11,457 nucleotides of DNA from Blastocatellia bacterium (GTDB lineage Bacteria; Acidobacteriota; Blastocatellia; Pyrinomonadales; Pyrinomonadaceae). A program made the position numbers and the translations under genes. The number at the start of each line of letters is the position of its first letter. Within the stretch, counting starts at the first letter, position 1. Shown here in pieces: positions 1 through 5,743 of this stretch. Under the pieces are notes generated by a model. That model was not told the DNA's origin. It made no database searches and saw only the letters and a program-made list of their open reading frames with translations. The DNA is taken from NCBI GenBank assembly GCA_003175865.1, contig PSRF01000306.1, positions 1 through 11,457 on the forward strand, read 5' to 3'.

Positions 1-88
1 GGTTCGTGCCAGTCAATGCCATATGAATGACGCTCTTGACACTACGACGACTGACTTTAGAAAAATCGACATCTCGTTTGAAAAAAAA

Positions 89-111
89 TTTGCGAAGCTA
101 AGTTTGCGAAG
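89..111. repeat. 9-base direct repeat over the dehydratase stop codon
   Basis: TTTGCGAAG occurs at 89-97 and again at 103-111, a 14-base period with the stop codon of the dehydratase between the copies. On the minus strand an eight-base T run follows just downstream (81-88). No stem precedes the T run, so it is not a convincing intrinsic terminator. Bases 1-88 hold no gene that I can support. Confidence 0.4.
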
Positions 112-1081
112 TGCCCGACGAGAGGACGCGAGAGTAGATATCGGTATCGACGTTTCCGCCGGTGAGAACAGCAGCGACGCGTTTGCCCGCGCCGATTTCA
201 CGTTCCTGGAGGACAGCGGCCAGCGATGCAGCGCCCGCTCCCTCAGCGACATTATGTGTACATTTAAATAGAATTCTCATTGCCTCCTCCACAGCGTCAT
301 CACTCACTTCCACCACGCGCGCAATTTGATCGAGAACTAACTCAAACGCTCGAGGATGGGGTCGAGCGATGGCTATTCCGTCGGCGATTCGTGTTTGAGG
401 CGGAATATCAACAATTTTTCGTTCGGCAATTGATCGAGAGTAGGACGGCGCCTGCTTGGAAACGACACCAATAATCTTTGTCTGCAATCCCAGCGCATTC
501 CGCACGGCCGCGAGTCCACAAGCTCCAGAACCCCAGCCAATTGGAACATAGACCAAATCCAAATCAGCAGTGTGCTCAAACAATTCAAGACCATAGGTGC
601 CAACGCCGCGAACGAGTAATGGATCGAATGATGGGACGCGAAATAATCCTCGGTTTTCAGTTAACTCATCCGCGTAATGATCGGCGTCGTGAAAAGTCTC
701 ACCATGCTCAATCAACTCTGCGCCCAGAGCCAGCATTGCTTCATTCTTCTCACGACTGTTGCCGTGAGGAACTACCACAATCGCCTTCAAGCCAAACTGC
801 TCTGCCGCAAACGCGATCGACTGACCGTGATTTCCACGCGTTGCACTGACGACTCCGGTGACCTCAGGGTGCTCGCCACGTAACCAGTTCATGTATACAA
901 GTCCGCCACGCATTTTGAACGAACCCGTCGGAGTATGATTCTCGTGTTTAATCCATAATTCGCAGCCCGCTTCTTTGCACAACAGCGGCCATCGAAATTG
1001 AGGAGTCTCAGGAACGTAGTTCGATACCAATTCGGCAGCTTGTCGTAGCTCTGCAATGTTCGGAAGTCTCCAGGTGTTCAT
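98..1081 (-). CDS. PLP-dependent threonine/serine dehydratase-like enzyme
   Basis: This is a cytosolic fold-type II PLP enzyme of the threonine/serine dehydratase family, whose members eliminate water from hydroxy-amino acids to give 2-oxo acids and ammonia. The Schiff-base lysine is K56 in the motif SFKMRGG. The ATRGNHGQS asparagine loop follows, then a glycine-rich phosphate-binding loop GWGSGACGL in place of the usual GGGGL, and a C-terminal LTGGNVD. At 327 residues it is a single catalytic domain with no ACT regulatory domain, so it is not a biosynthetic IlvA. The frame is open to an ATG at 1135, but that start would overlap the upstream STAS gene. The ATG at 1081 lies 16 bases after the STAS stop and gives the family-like N-terminus MNTWRLPNIAELRQAAELV. 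The substrate cannot be read from the sequence: threonine, serine, hydroxyaspartate or an ectoine-pathway intermediate (EutB-like) are all possible. It is probably co-transcribed with the STAS gene. Confidence 0.9.
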   Translation of the reverse strand: MNTWRLPNIAELRQAAELVSNYVPETPQFRWPLLCKEAGCELWIKHENHTPTGSFKMRGGLVYMNWLRGEHPEVTGVVSATRGNHGQSIAFAAEQFGLKAIVVVPHGNSREKNEAMLALGAELIEHGETFHDADHYADELTENRGLFRVPSFDPLLVRGVGTYGLELFEHTADLDLVYVPIGWGSGACGLAAVRNALGLQTKIIGVVSKQAPSYSRSIAERKIVDIPPQTRIADGIAIARPHPRAFELVLDQIARVVEVSDDAVEEAMRILFKCTHNVAEGAGAASLAAVLQEREIGAGKRVAAVLTGGNVDTDIYSRVLSSGTSQT

Positions 1082-1097
1082 AACAACGGCACTATTC

Positions 1098-1469
1098 TCA
1101 AACGCAACTTCGGAACTCCAGGAATCTTGGGGCATTTGTGTTCAATCTGATCGGTGGCAGTTCAACCCCGCCGGAAATCTTGAACACAGAGTTAAGACGC
1201 GTGATTTCCAGGATTCGGCCAACAAGCTTCGTGACGTTCCTTAACCTGAACTCAATTCCTCTCGATTCAGTCTGTTCGCGCAACTCTAGCATCAGCCCCA
1301 GGCCACCAGCGTCGATGGTGTTTACTCGTGCCAAGTCGAGTATAACGACGCGAGCATCAGTCTGGTTCAACACAGCCTTGCGCAGCGTTTCGGTATCGCC
1401 TCGCACAATTTTCCCTTGAGCACAGATGACTGCGATATTTCCCAATTTGCTTGTATGAACTTTCAACAT
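1098..1469 (-). CDS. STAS-domain protein, anti-sigma-factor-antagonist-like
   Basis: This is a 123-residue single-domain STAS protein of the SpoIIAA/anti-anti-sigma type; such proteins usually bind an anti-sigma kinase and are switched by phosphorylation. The STAS core covers residues 1-100: beta strands NIAVICAQGKIV and ARVVILDLARVNTID, then the signature helix start DAGGLGLMLELRE. The position matching the phosphorylated serine of SpoIIAA (D-S-S-G-L-G) reads D53-A54-G55-G56-L57-G58, so neither serine is present. The last 20 or so residues form a polar tail beyond the usual domain. A strong Shine-Dalgarno AAGGAGG at 1474-1480 sits four bases before the ATG. The dehydratase gene follows after 16 bases, so the two are probably translated from one message. 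The partner is unknown; no RsbW-like kinase or sigma factor gene is visible in the window. Confidence 0.9.
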   Translation of the reverse strand: MLKVHTSKLGNIAVICAQGKIVRGDTETLRKAVLNQTDARVVILDLARVNTIDAGGLGLMLELREQTESRGIEFRLRNVTKLVGRILEITRLNSVFKISGGVELPPIRLNTNAPRFLEFRSCV

Positions 1470-1473
1470 GACC

Positions 1474-1480
1474 CCTCCTT
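1474..1480 (-). promoter_or_regulatory. Strong Shine-Dalgarno of the STAS gene
   Basis: On the minus strand this reads AAGGAGG, four bases before the ATG at 1467-1469. It is the best ribosome-binding site in the left half of the window and fixes the start of the STAS gene. Confidence 0.85.
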
Positions 1481-1505
1481 CATTTTTGGTTCGAACCTGC
1501 GACCT

Positions 1506-1602
1506 CCGCTACTAATGTCCCTTTGGCTTTAGCCTGTCGCGTTTAGCGGTAGTTTCATCCTTCGATTTAGCCCTTGTGTTCAGCCAGAAACTGCAGGCTG
1601 AA
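1506..1602. repeat. Intergenic dyads, possible interspersed repeat
   Basis: The 177-base gap 1470-1646 between two minus-strand genes contains nested dyads. CCGCTA (1506-1511) pairs with TAGCGG (1544-1549), and inside it lies the short palindrome GGCTTTAGCC (1525-1534). A second stem, TTCAGCC (1579-1585) with GGCTGAA (1596-1602), has a 10-base loop. No T run follows on the minus strand, so it is not an obvious intrinsic terminator. The repeated GGCTTTAGCC / AGGCTGAAGC wording suggests a degenerate REP-type element. No reading frame of note occupies the gap. Confidence 0.45.
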
Positions 1603-1646
1603 GCTTATCGGACATCAGCAGCGAATATCGCAGGTTTAAACCCCCT

Positions 1647-2105
1647 TTAGGCGTTTGCTGCTTTTGCTCGCGCCTGTTGTCTGAATTGCCTCATGGCGGC
1701 GATGTGTCCGGGAGAGCGTTCTTCGGACCACTCTTCGAATCGTTTCGCCGCTTTCTCGAGATTTGAAAGTAAATGTTTCTCTGCAAACTTCTCCCGGAAC
1801 TGGGGGACCACCGGTTTGATTGCATCCCACACACCAAAGAACTCGCCGCTGGTTTCGAAGAAAAGATCTTCATGCAGCAAGCCGTAATTGAGCAGAGCAC
1901 AGGCTTGCTCCCAATATCCAATCACCATGCCAAAAAAGGCGCCGTTCTCGGTTCCAGGCGCTGCGATACGCATCACATCCTCAACAGTTTCTGCAGTGTA
2001 ATTCTGCTGAAACCAATCGCGTGCCTGGCGTAGTCGCGCTTCGCGGCGTAAGTCGTAAACCTGGAGATGAAGTTGTGCTTGTTCGTGTGTTGGTGTTGTT
2101 CCCAT
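1647..2105 (-). CDS. Uncharacterised helical protein (possibly DUF4760-like)
   Basis: This is a 152-residue soluble protein with no signal peptide or membrane segment. It is strongly helical and rich in aromatics. A charged N-terminal helix (residues 8-35) precedes RDWFQQNY; a middle section has YWEQACALLNYGLLHEDLFFETSGEFFGVWDAIKPVVPQFRE, followed by a basic, alanine/arginine-rich C-terminal tail. The pattern of a WExxxxLLxxGLLxxDLxxE helix pair followed by a W...P...R helix recalls DUF4760-type proteins, but I cannot confirm that membership. The start is ATG at 2105, preceded on the minus strand by AAAGGGAAATC, a moderate Shine-Dalgarno. It lies between the sigma-54 activator and the STAS gene on the same strand, but the gaps on both sides (278 and 177 bases) are long enough that it may be transcribed alone. 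No function can be assigned. Confidence 0.8.
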   Translation of the reverse strand: MGTTPTHEQAQLHLQVYDLRREARLRQARDWFQQNYTAETVEDVMRIAAPGTENGAFFGMVIGYWEQACALLNYGLLHEDLFFETSGEFFGVWDAIKPVVPQFREKFAEKHLLSNLEKAAKRFEEWSEERSPGHIAAMRQFRQQARAKAANA

Positions 2106-2134
2106 GATTTCCCTTTCTTGTTGTTCTGTTATTA

Positions 2135-2196
2135 ATCAGTTTTCATGCTGATCCTTGTCGGATCTACCTCCGTTCTTCGCTCCTCGCGCCGGAGGT
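2135..2196. repeat. Cluster of small dyads upstream of the uncharacterised gene
   Basis: Three inverted repeats lie upstream of the minus-strand gene that starts at 2105. ATCAG (2135-2139) pairs with CTGAT (2148-2152). GATCC (2150-2154) pairs with GGATC (2160-2164) across a five-base loop. ACCTCCG (2166-2172) pairs with CGGAGGT (2190-2196), followed on the plus strand by a T-rich stretch. The first two overlap and are mutually exclusive. On the minus strand they would lie in the untranslated leader of the downstream gene. No plus-strand gene ends here, so the T-rich hairpin has no obvious gene to terminate. Confidence 0.4.
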
Positions 2197-2301
2197 TTCT
2201 TTTTCACTGTTATGACGAATGAGCCGCGTCCAGATCGACATTTGACAGAAAAATTTCTTTGCTGTGCATGAAGAGTGGTCTGGGACTTTGTCGACTACAG
2301 G

Positions 2302-2354
2302 TGGGTGAATCGCTTCACTCCTAAGGGAGTAAAACAGCTTCTTACTTTCACCCA
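2302..2354. repeat. Nested inverted repeat downstream of the sigma-54 activator
   Basis: TGGGTGAA (2302-2309) is the exact reverse complement of TTCACCCA (2347-2354). Between them, ACTCC (2317-2321) pairs with GGAGT (2326-2330), and the flanks GAATCGCTTC / GAAGCTGTTT are partly complementary. The element starts 30 bases after the activator's stop codon, in the position of a 3' hairpin, but lacks a T run on the minus strand. It could be a processing or stabilising stem, or a copy of a REP-like repeat. Confidence 0.5.
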
Positions 2355-2383
2355 ATCTCTAAAGGCTAGTTTTCCTATAGGGG

Positions 2384-4675
2384 TTACGACTGGGGCTGGG
2401 GGCGAGTAATTCCTAGTTTCCGCAACCGATGATTTAGGGTAGTACGATTCACGCCGAGGCGAGCTGCCGCACCCGATGGACCACCGATTACCCATTTTGA
2501 TTCAGCCAGGACGCGCAGAATGTGATCTCGCTCGATCGACTCCAGGGTTGTCGAGCCATTCGTATGGTTCAGCGTTTTGGTGGGTTGCTTCAATTCTCCG
2601 AGCGGTACATCCAGAGTTGATCCTCGAGAAAGAATTACGCCACGTTCGACGAGGTTTTGTAATTCACGAATATTGCCAGGCCAGTAATAATTAACCAACG
2701 CGGCCATCGTATCCTTCGGCACACTCTCAATCCGGCGCTTCATCTGCTGCGCAAACTTATTAGCAAAAAACTGGACCAGCAGCGGAATGTCTTCAGGTCT
2801 CTCTCGCAATGGCGGAAGATTAATAGGGAATACATTCAACCGGTAATACAAATCACTGCGAAACTTCTTCTCTTCAACTAGTTGCACCAAGTCCGCATTT
2901 GTAGCAGCCACAACTCGAACATCAACCCGAATCGTTCTAGAACTTCCTAACCTCTCAAACTCCTGTTCCTGCAGCACTCGCAGCAGCTTTGATTGCAACT
3001 CAAGTGGAATATCCTCAACTTCATCGAGAAAAATCGTCCCTTGATGTGCAAGCTCGAATCGCCCAATTCGTCGATCAATTGCGCCGGTGAATGCGCCTTT
3101 CTCGTGACCAAACAATTCGCTTTCCAAAAGACCAGTAGGAATAGCAGCACAGTTTACCTTGACTAGCGTTCGTTCACGGCGATCGCTGAGGTTGTGAATA
3201 GCCCGTGCGATCAATTCTTTGCCTGTCCCGGTTTCACCGTATATCAGAACCGTGGAGTCAGTCGTCGCAACCGTCTCTACGTTTTGCAACACACGCTTCA
3301 GAACTGAACTGGAGCCGATGATCTCCTCGAAGTTGTATTCGGTACGAATCTCTTCCTCCAGGTAGAGCTTTTCTTTTTCGAGTTTGTTCTTCAGCGTTTC
3401 GATTTCGTTGTAGGCCAGTGCATTCTCAACCGCAATCGCAACCTGCTTTGCAACCTGCTCAAACAACTCCGCATCTTCAGGCGAAAAGGCGTGTTCACGA
3501 GTGCTCTTGATGGCGAGAACACCGATCACGCGATCACGAAAGATGAGCGGTGATGCACATCCAGATATCAACTCGGAGCAAGCTGCTTGCGGGTTGTTGG
3601 CTATCTCGTAGTCAATCAAAATGGTTTTACGGGTAGTAAATGCCTCACCAACAGGATTTCCCTCAAACGGAATTACCTTACCCGTAACGCAGTTGCCGTA
3701 GTGATCGGGAAAGTCAAAAGCAGCGACTCTCAATTCTTTCGATGACTCATCATAAACAGTCAACGCCGAAGCCTCATGTGGCATGACAGGACTTAACGCG
3801 CCTGAGATAGCCGACAACAATTCTCTGAGATTGAGGTTAGAGACGAGTGTGTTGTTGACTTGCAAAAGCAGCTGCGAGCGATCGCGTTCGCGTGCGATTT
3901 GCTCACGTTGCAGATGCGCTTCAACGGCGACGGCGATTTGAGCAGCGACCAGTTGTGCAAAGCTTATGTCAAAATCTTGATAGGCCCCGATCTCTTGGCT
4001 CCATAAGTTCAGAGTACCGAGTTGTTCGCGGACTGTATTGAGTGGAAGACAGCAAACCGATTTGATTCCCTTGTCTCTGATGATTTGCGCAGCTGGAAAT
4101 CTGAAGTCGTTTTGCAAGTTGTCGATGACTATTGGTTGTTGTGTTTTCCAAACATACCCATTGATCGACTCATCCACTGAAACTTCCGTTGGCTGACTGG
4201 TAATCCATTCCGACTTATCACATCCCTCCATGATGTACGACCGCATAACGTTGTTTCGGTCGTCGTGAATCATGACTGCAAGGTCACGGAATCGGAATAG
4301 ATTTTTCAATCTGCAGGCAACATCATGAAATAACTCGGTCAGCTCGCTGTGAGATGTAATGGCTTTGGAAAGTTCGAGCAGAGTCAGATATTTCTGCGTT
4401 TGTAGGTCAGCAAAATCAACTTGACTAGCTTGGGCGGTCACTCTCTTGGTCCCCCCGATTCCCAACAAAGGCTCGCGATAACCGTCAGGCTCAATGCGTA
4501 AACGTGGAATGCCTGAATGGTTCAGAGAATACTTGACCGTATGCGTACGAGCAAACTTGCTGAACGGTTCCGACGATGACCACGATTCGTCATCTGGTGG
4601 TATTCGGTCACTCCTGTGACCAGCTCGTTTGCCGGGTGATTCAAACTTCTCACTGATAAGCAGTTTGACTGACAC
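2384..4675 (-). CDS. Sigma-54-dependent activator, GAF-GAF-AAA+-Fis type
   Basis: This is a bacterial enhancer-binding protein that uses ATP hydrolysis to open sigma-54 promoters; its layout resembles FhlA/NorR-type regulators. Numbered from the chosen GTG at 4675 (763 residues), roughly 95 N-terminal residues match no domain I know. Two GAF sensor domains follow at about 102-250 and 265-425, then a coiled-coil linker (IETLKNKLEKEKLYLEEEIR). The AAA+ domain has Walker A GETGTGKE (480-487), the sigma-54 contact loop GAFTGA (527-532) and Walker B FLDE (D551, E552). A Fis-type helix-turn-helix ends the protein (GAAARLGVNRTTLNHRLRKLGI). There is no receiver domain, so control is probably by a small ligand or redox state on the GAF domains. 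The frame extends to a TTG at 4696, but the GTG has AGAAGGA (4683-4689) seven bases upstream and is the better start. It diverges from a small STAS gene. Confidence 0.93.
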   Translation of the reverse strand: MSVKLLISEKFESPGKRAGHRSDRIPPDDESWSSSEPFSKFARTHTVKYSLNHSGIPRLRIEPDGYREPLLGIGGTKRVTAQASQVDFADLQTQKYLTLLELSKAITSHSELTELFHDVACRLKNLFRFRDLAVMIHDDRNNVMRSYIMEGCDKSEWITSQPTEVSVDESINGYVWKTQQPIVIDNLQNDFRFPAAQIIRDKGIKSVCCLPLNTVREQLGTLNLWSQEIGAYQDFDISFAQLVAAQIAVAVEAHLQREQIARERDRSQLLLQVNNTLVSNLNLRELLSAISGALSPVMPHEASALTVYDESSKELRVAAFDFPDHYGNCVTGKVIPFEGNPVGEAFTTRKTILIDYEIANNPQAACSELISGCASPLIFRDRVIGVLAIKSTREHAFSPEDAELFEQVAKQVAIAVENALAYNEIETLKNKLEKEKLYLEEEIRTEYNFEEIIGSSSVLKRVLQNVETVATTDSTVLIYGETGTGKELIARAIHNLSDRRERTLVKVNCAAIPTGLLESELFGHEKGAFTGAIDRRIGRFELAHQGTIFLDEVEDIPLELQSKLLRVLQEQEFERLGSSRTIRVDVRVVAATNADLVQLVEEKKFRSDLYYRLNVFPINLPPLRERPEDIPLLVQFFANKFAQQMKRRIESVPKDTMAALVNYYWPGNIRELQNLVERGVILSRGSTLDVPLGELKQPTKTLNHTNGSTTLESIERDHILRVLAESKWVIGGPSGAAARLGVNRTTLNHRLRKLGITRPQPQS
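4606..4621. repeat. 16-base palindrome inside the activator's 5' coding region
   Basis: GGTCACTCCTGTGACC has perfect six-base arms around a four-base spacer. It lies inside the coding part for the undefined N-terminal extension of the activator, about 107 bases upstream of the divergent STAS start. It could be an enhancer or operator site; chance is also possible. Confidence 0.35.
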
Positions 4676-4682
4676 TTTGTAT

Positions 4683-4689
4683 TCCTTCT
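4683..4689 (-). promoter_or_regulatory. Shine-Dalgarno that decides the activator start
   Basis: On the minus strand this reads AGAAGGA, seven bases before the GTG at 4673-4675. The competing TTG at 4694-4696 has no purine-rich site ahead of it. Confidence 0.65.
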
Positions 4690-4692
4690 GCG

Positions 4693-4705
4693 GCAAATCA
4701 TTTGC
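4693..4705. promoter_or_regulatory. Palindrome between the divergent activator and STAS genes
   Basis: GCAAATCATTTGC is a perfect dyad of six-base arms around one base. It sits in the 52-base gap between the divergent starts at 4675 and 4728. Position and symmetry fit an operator controlling one or both genes, possibly autoregulation by the activator. No recognised consensus matches it with certainty, and clear -10/-35 boxes are not visible in the gap. Confidence 0.45.
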
Positions 4706-4727
4706 AGTAGGCGCGAGTGGCTACGCA

Positions 4728-5003
4728 ATGATCAGGATTACAGCTAAAAACGAATCTGCCGGCACACGACTTCTCCTTGAGGGCAAGTTGTCGGGTGCGT
4801 CTGTTAGCGAATTAGAGAAATGCTGGCACACCAACCTGGCGAATTGGACCGCACTACTTGTTGACCTAACAAACATCAGTTTCATCGATGACGTGGGAAA
4901 AGAACTCTTAATAAAGATGTCTTCGAAAGGAACTAAATTGGTTTCGAGAAGCTTGATGACAAAATGTTTAATCGAAGAAATCAACGGCACAGTCGATAAA
5001 TGA
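4728..5003 (+). CDS. Small STAS-like protein
   Basis: This is a 91-residue protein with the STAS fold pattern: strand RLLLEGKLSG, helix VSELEKCWHTN, strand ALLVDLTNISFID, then helix DDVGKELLIKMSSKG and strand TKLVS. It matches the short STAS-like proteins of the form LEGKLxGxxVxELExCW...VDLxxVxFIDxxGKxLLxxM. The phosphoserine position of SpoIIAA is replaced (I-D-D-V-G), so phosphorylation control at that site is not expected. The frame is open to an ATG at 4629, but those extra 33 residues overlap the divergent activator gene and do not fit the domain; the ATG at 4728 starts MIRITAKNES, as expected for the first strand. The ribosome-binding site is weak. It is divergent from the sigma-54 activator, which suggests shared regulation, and is followed by 740 bases without a gene. 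Confidence 0.85.
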   Translation: MIRITAKNESAGTRLLLEGKLSGASVSELEKCWHTNLANWTALLVDLTNISFIDDVGKELLIKMSSKGTKLVSRSLMTKCLIEEINGTVDK

Positions 5004-5076
5004 TGACGCTCTCATCAAATCAACTCACCTAGAGCTTCTTTTCCGTTCAAGCAATAAGCTGGCCGCTCAAATTTAA

Positions 5077-5168
5077 AGCCCGGAGCGGTGGCGACGGGTA
5101 GCCACTCCACTCGCAGAATTCGGTTAAGTACAGTCGAGTGTGGCTACCCGTCGCTACCGCTCCGGGCT
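5077..5168. repeat. Long REP-like inverted repeat
   Basis: The left arm 5077-5113 (starting AGCCCGGAGCGGTGGCGACG) and right arm 5135-5168 (ending GTCGCTACCGCTCCGGGCT) are reverse complements over about 34 bases, with one mismatch and a three-base insertion in the left arm, around a 21-base loop. No T run follows, so it is not a standard terminator. Size, near-perfect symmetry and GC-rich arms in an intergenic gap fit a REP/BIME-like or miniature mobile element. No RAYT transposase gene is in the window. Confidence 0.8.
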
Positions 5169-5354
5169 CCCTAAGTTGGGCGATTGTCCAACCGCATGGG
5201 AAATCGATCTCAATTCACTGACCACATATCGTCATCTGACGAGTTGTTGTCACTCACCGAGTCAACAGAACATTACAGATGAGACTGTTTGCTCAGAAAA
5301 CAAATGGCAGAGCCTTTGCAAACTTCTATCGCGTGAAACGGCAGGAAGAAATAA

Positions 5355-5384
5355 GGGGGCGCGGGCCAAAAGGGGGCGCGGCCC
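5355..5384. repeat. GC-rich 13-base direct repeat, also able to form a stem
   Basis: GGGGGCGCGGGCC (5355-5367), AAAA, then GGGGGCGCGGCCC (5372-5384) form a tandem pair. CGGGCC in the first copy also pairs with GGCCCG at the end of the second (5380-5385), extended by G-T wobbles. It lies nine bases before the next inverted repeat and may be part of the same element. Confidence 0.6.
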
Positions 5385-5392
5385 GTGTTGAA

Positions 5393-5442
5393 AGCAGGTG
5401 GCTTGAAACTGAATCAGGGGTGTTCAGCGAAAGCCACCTGCT
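5393..5442. repeat. 12-base perfect inverted repeat
   Basis: AGCAGGTGGCTT (5393-5404) and AAGCCACCTGCT (5431-5442) are exact reverse complements around a 26-base loop. No T run follows. It is probably a second REP-type palindrome; its arms are unrelated in sequence to those at 5077-5168. Confidence 0.7.
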
Positions 5443-5566
5443 CGGCGGGCTTTACGTAAGTCACTGTCACCATCTAGGCGACCTCTCAGCCAACCAATCC
5501 ACAGAATTTAAAGAAGCGAATTGAGGCGCGCATTGTCGCTAATCCAACCATTGCGCCCTCTATTAC

Positions 5567-5626
5567 CACGATTGAGTTATGTCGCGGGGGGCCAAAAGTG
5601 GTAGGCGAAAAGTGCTCAATATCGTG
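5567..5626. promoter_or_regulatory. Candidate upstream activator site (dyad with direct repeats)
   Basis: CACGATTGAG (5567-5576) is the reverse complement of CTCAATATCGTG (5615-5626) apart from two extra bases. Between them lie two direct copies, GCCAAAAGTG (5591-5600) and GCGAAAAGTG (5605-5614), with one mismatch. The centre is about 97 bases upstream of the -24 element at 5694, within the usual distance for sigma-54 enhancer sites. That the neighbouring activator binds here is inference. Confidence 0.4.
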
Positions 5627-5691
5627 ATGCGCCCAGGAGCTTTAATCCCGCATAGTCATCAAATACTGAGATCAGCATCGCGCAAGATCGA

Positions 5692-5708
5692 CTGGCAGGT
5701 TTTTTGCT
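5692..5708 (+). promoter_or_regulatory. Sigma-54 (-24/-12) promoter of the efflux operon
   Basis: CTGGCAGGTTTTTTGCT matches the sigma-54 consensus YTGGCACG-N4-TTGCW at all but one defined position (G for C in the -24 box). The GG (5694-5695) and GC (5706-5707) have the required 10-base separation. Predicted transcription starts near 5719, leaving a leader of about 25 bases that contains the AAGGAG at 5731-5736 ahead of the ATG at 5744. Such a promoter needs an activator like the one encoded at 2384-4675. Confidence 0.7.
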
Positions 5709-5743
5709 TGCTCTTGGTTAACAGATTAACAAGGAGTTGTCCG

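Larger units (their letters stand above)
5004..5743. other. 740-base stretch without a convincing gene
   Basis: Between the small STAS gene and the efflux operon no frame looks like a protein. The frames at 5140-5391 and 5279-5524 run through the repeats, lack ribosome-binding sites and have arbitrary composition. The stretch holds a REP-like hairpin, a GC-rich repeat pair, a 12-base stem, a 10-base dyad with direct repeats and the sigma-54 promoter, each listed separately. Confidence 0.7.

Noticed and set aside
36..64. Sigma-70-like promoter on the plus strand (TTGACA with AGAAAA 17 bases on)
   Set aside because: The -10 box is poor and no plus-strand gene follows; the region downstream codes on the other strand.
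2166..2205. Plus-strand intrinsic terminator (stem ACCTCCG/CGGAGGT then T-rich)
   Set aside because: The loop is 17 bases, the T run is broken by C, and no plus-strand gene lies upstream to be terminated.
2164..2355. 63-codon minus-strand frame between the activator and the uncharacterised gene
   Set aside because: It is made up largely of the dyads at 2302-2354 and 2166-2196, has no ribosome-binding site and no recognisable protein features.
4629..4727. Longer N-terminus for the small STAS protein, from ATG 4629
   Set aside because: The extra residues overlap the divergent activator gene and precede a natural first STAS strand; the activator's Shine-Dalgarno and start also lie there.
5140..5524. 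Two overlapping plus-strand reading frames (5140-5391 and 5279-5524)
   Set aside because: They run through the REP-like hairpin, the GC-rich repeats and the 12-base stem, have no ribosome-binding sites and show no protein-like pattern.
5579..5743. Longer N-terminus for the 63-residue protein, from ATG 5579
   Set aside because: It would read through the sigma-54 promoter and part of the dyad, and the internal ATG at 5744 has a far better ribosome-binding site.
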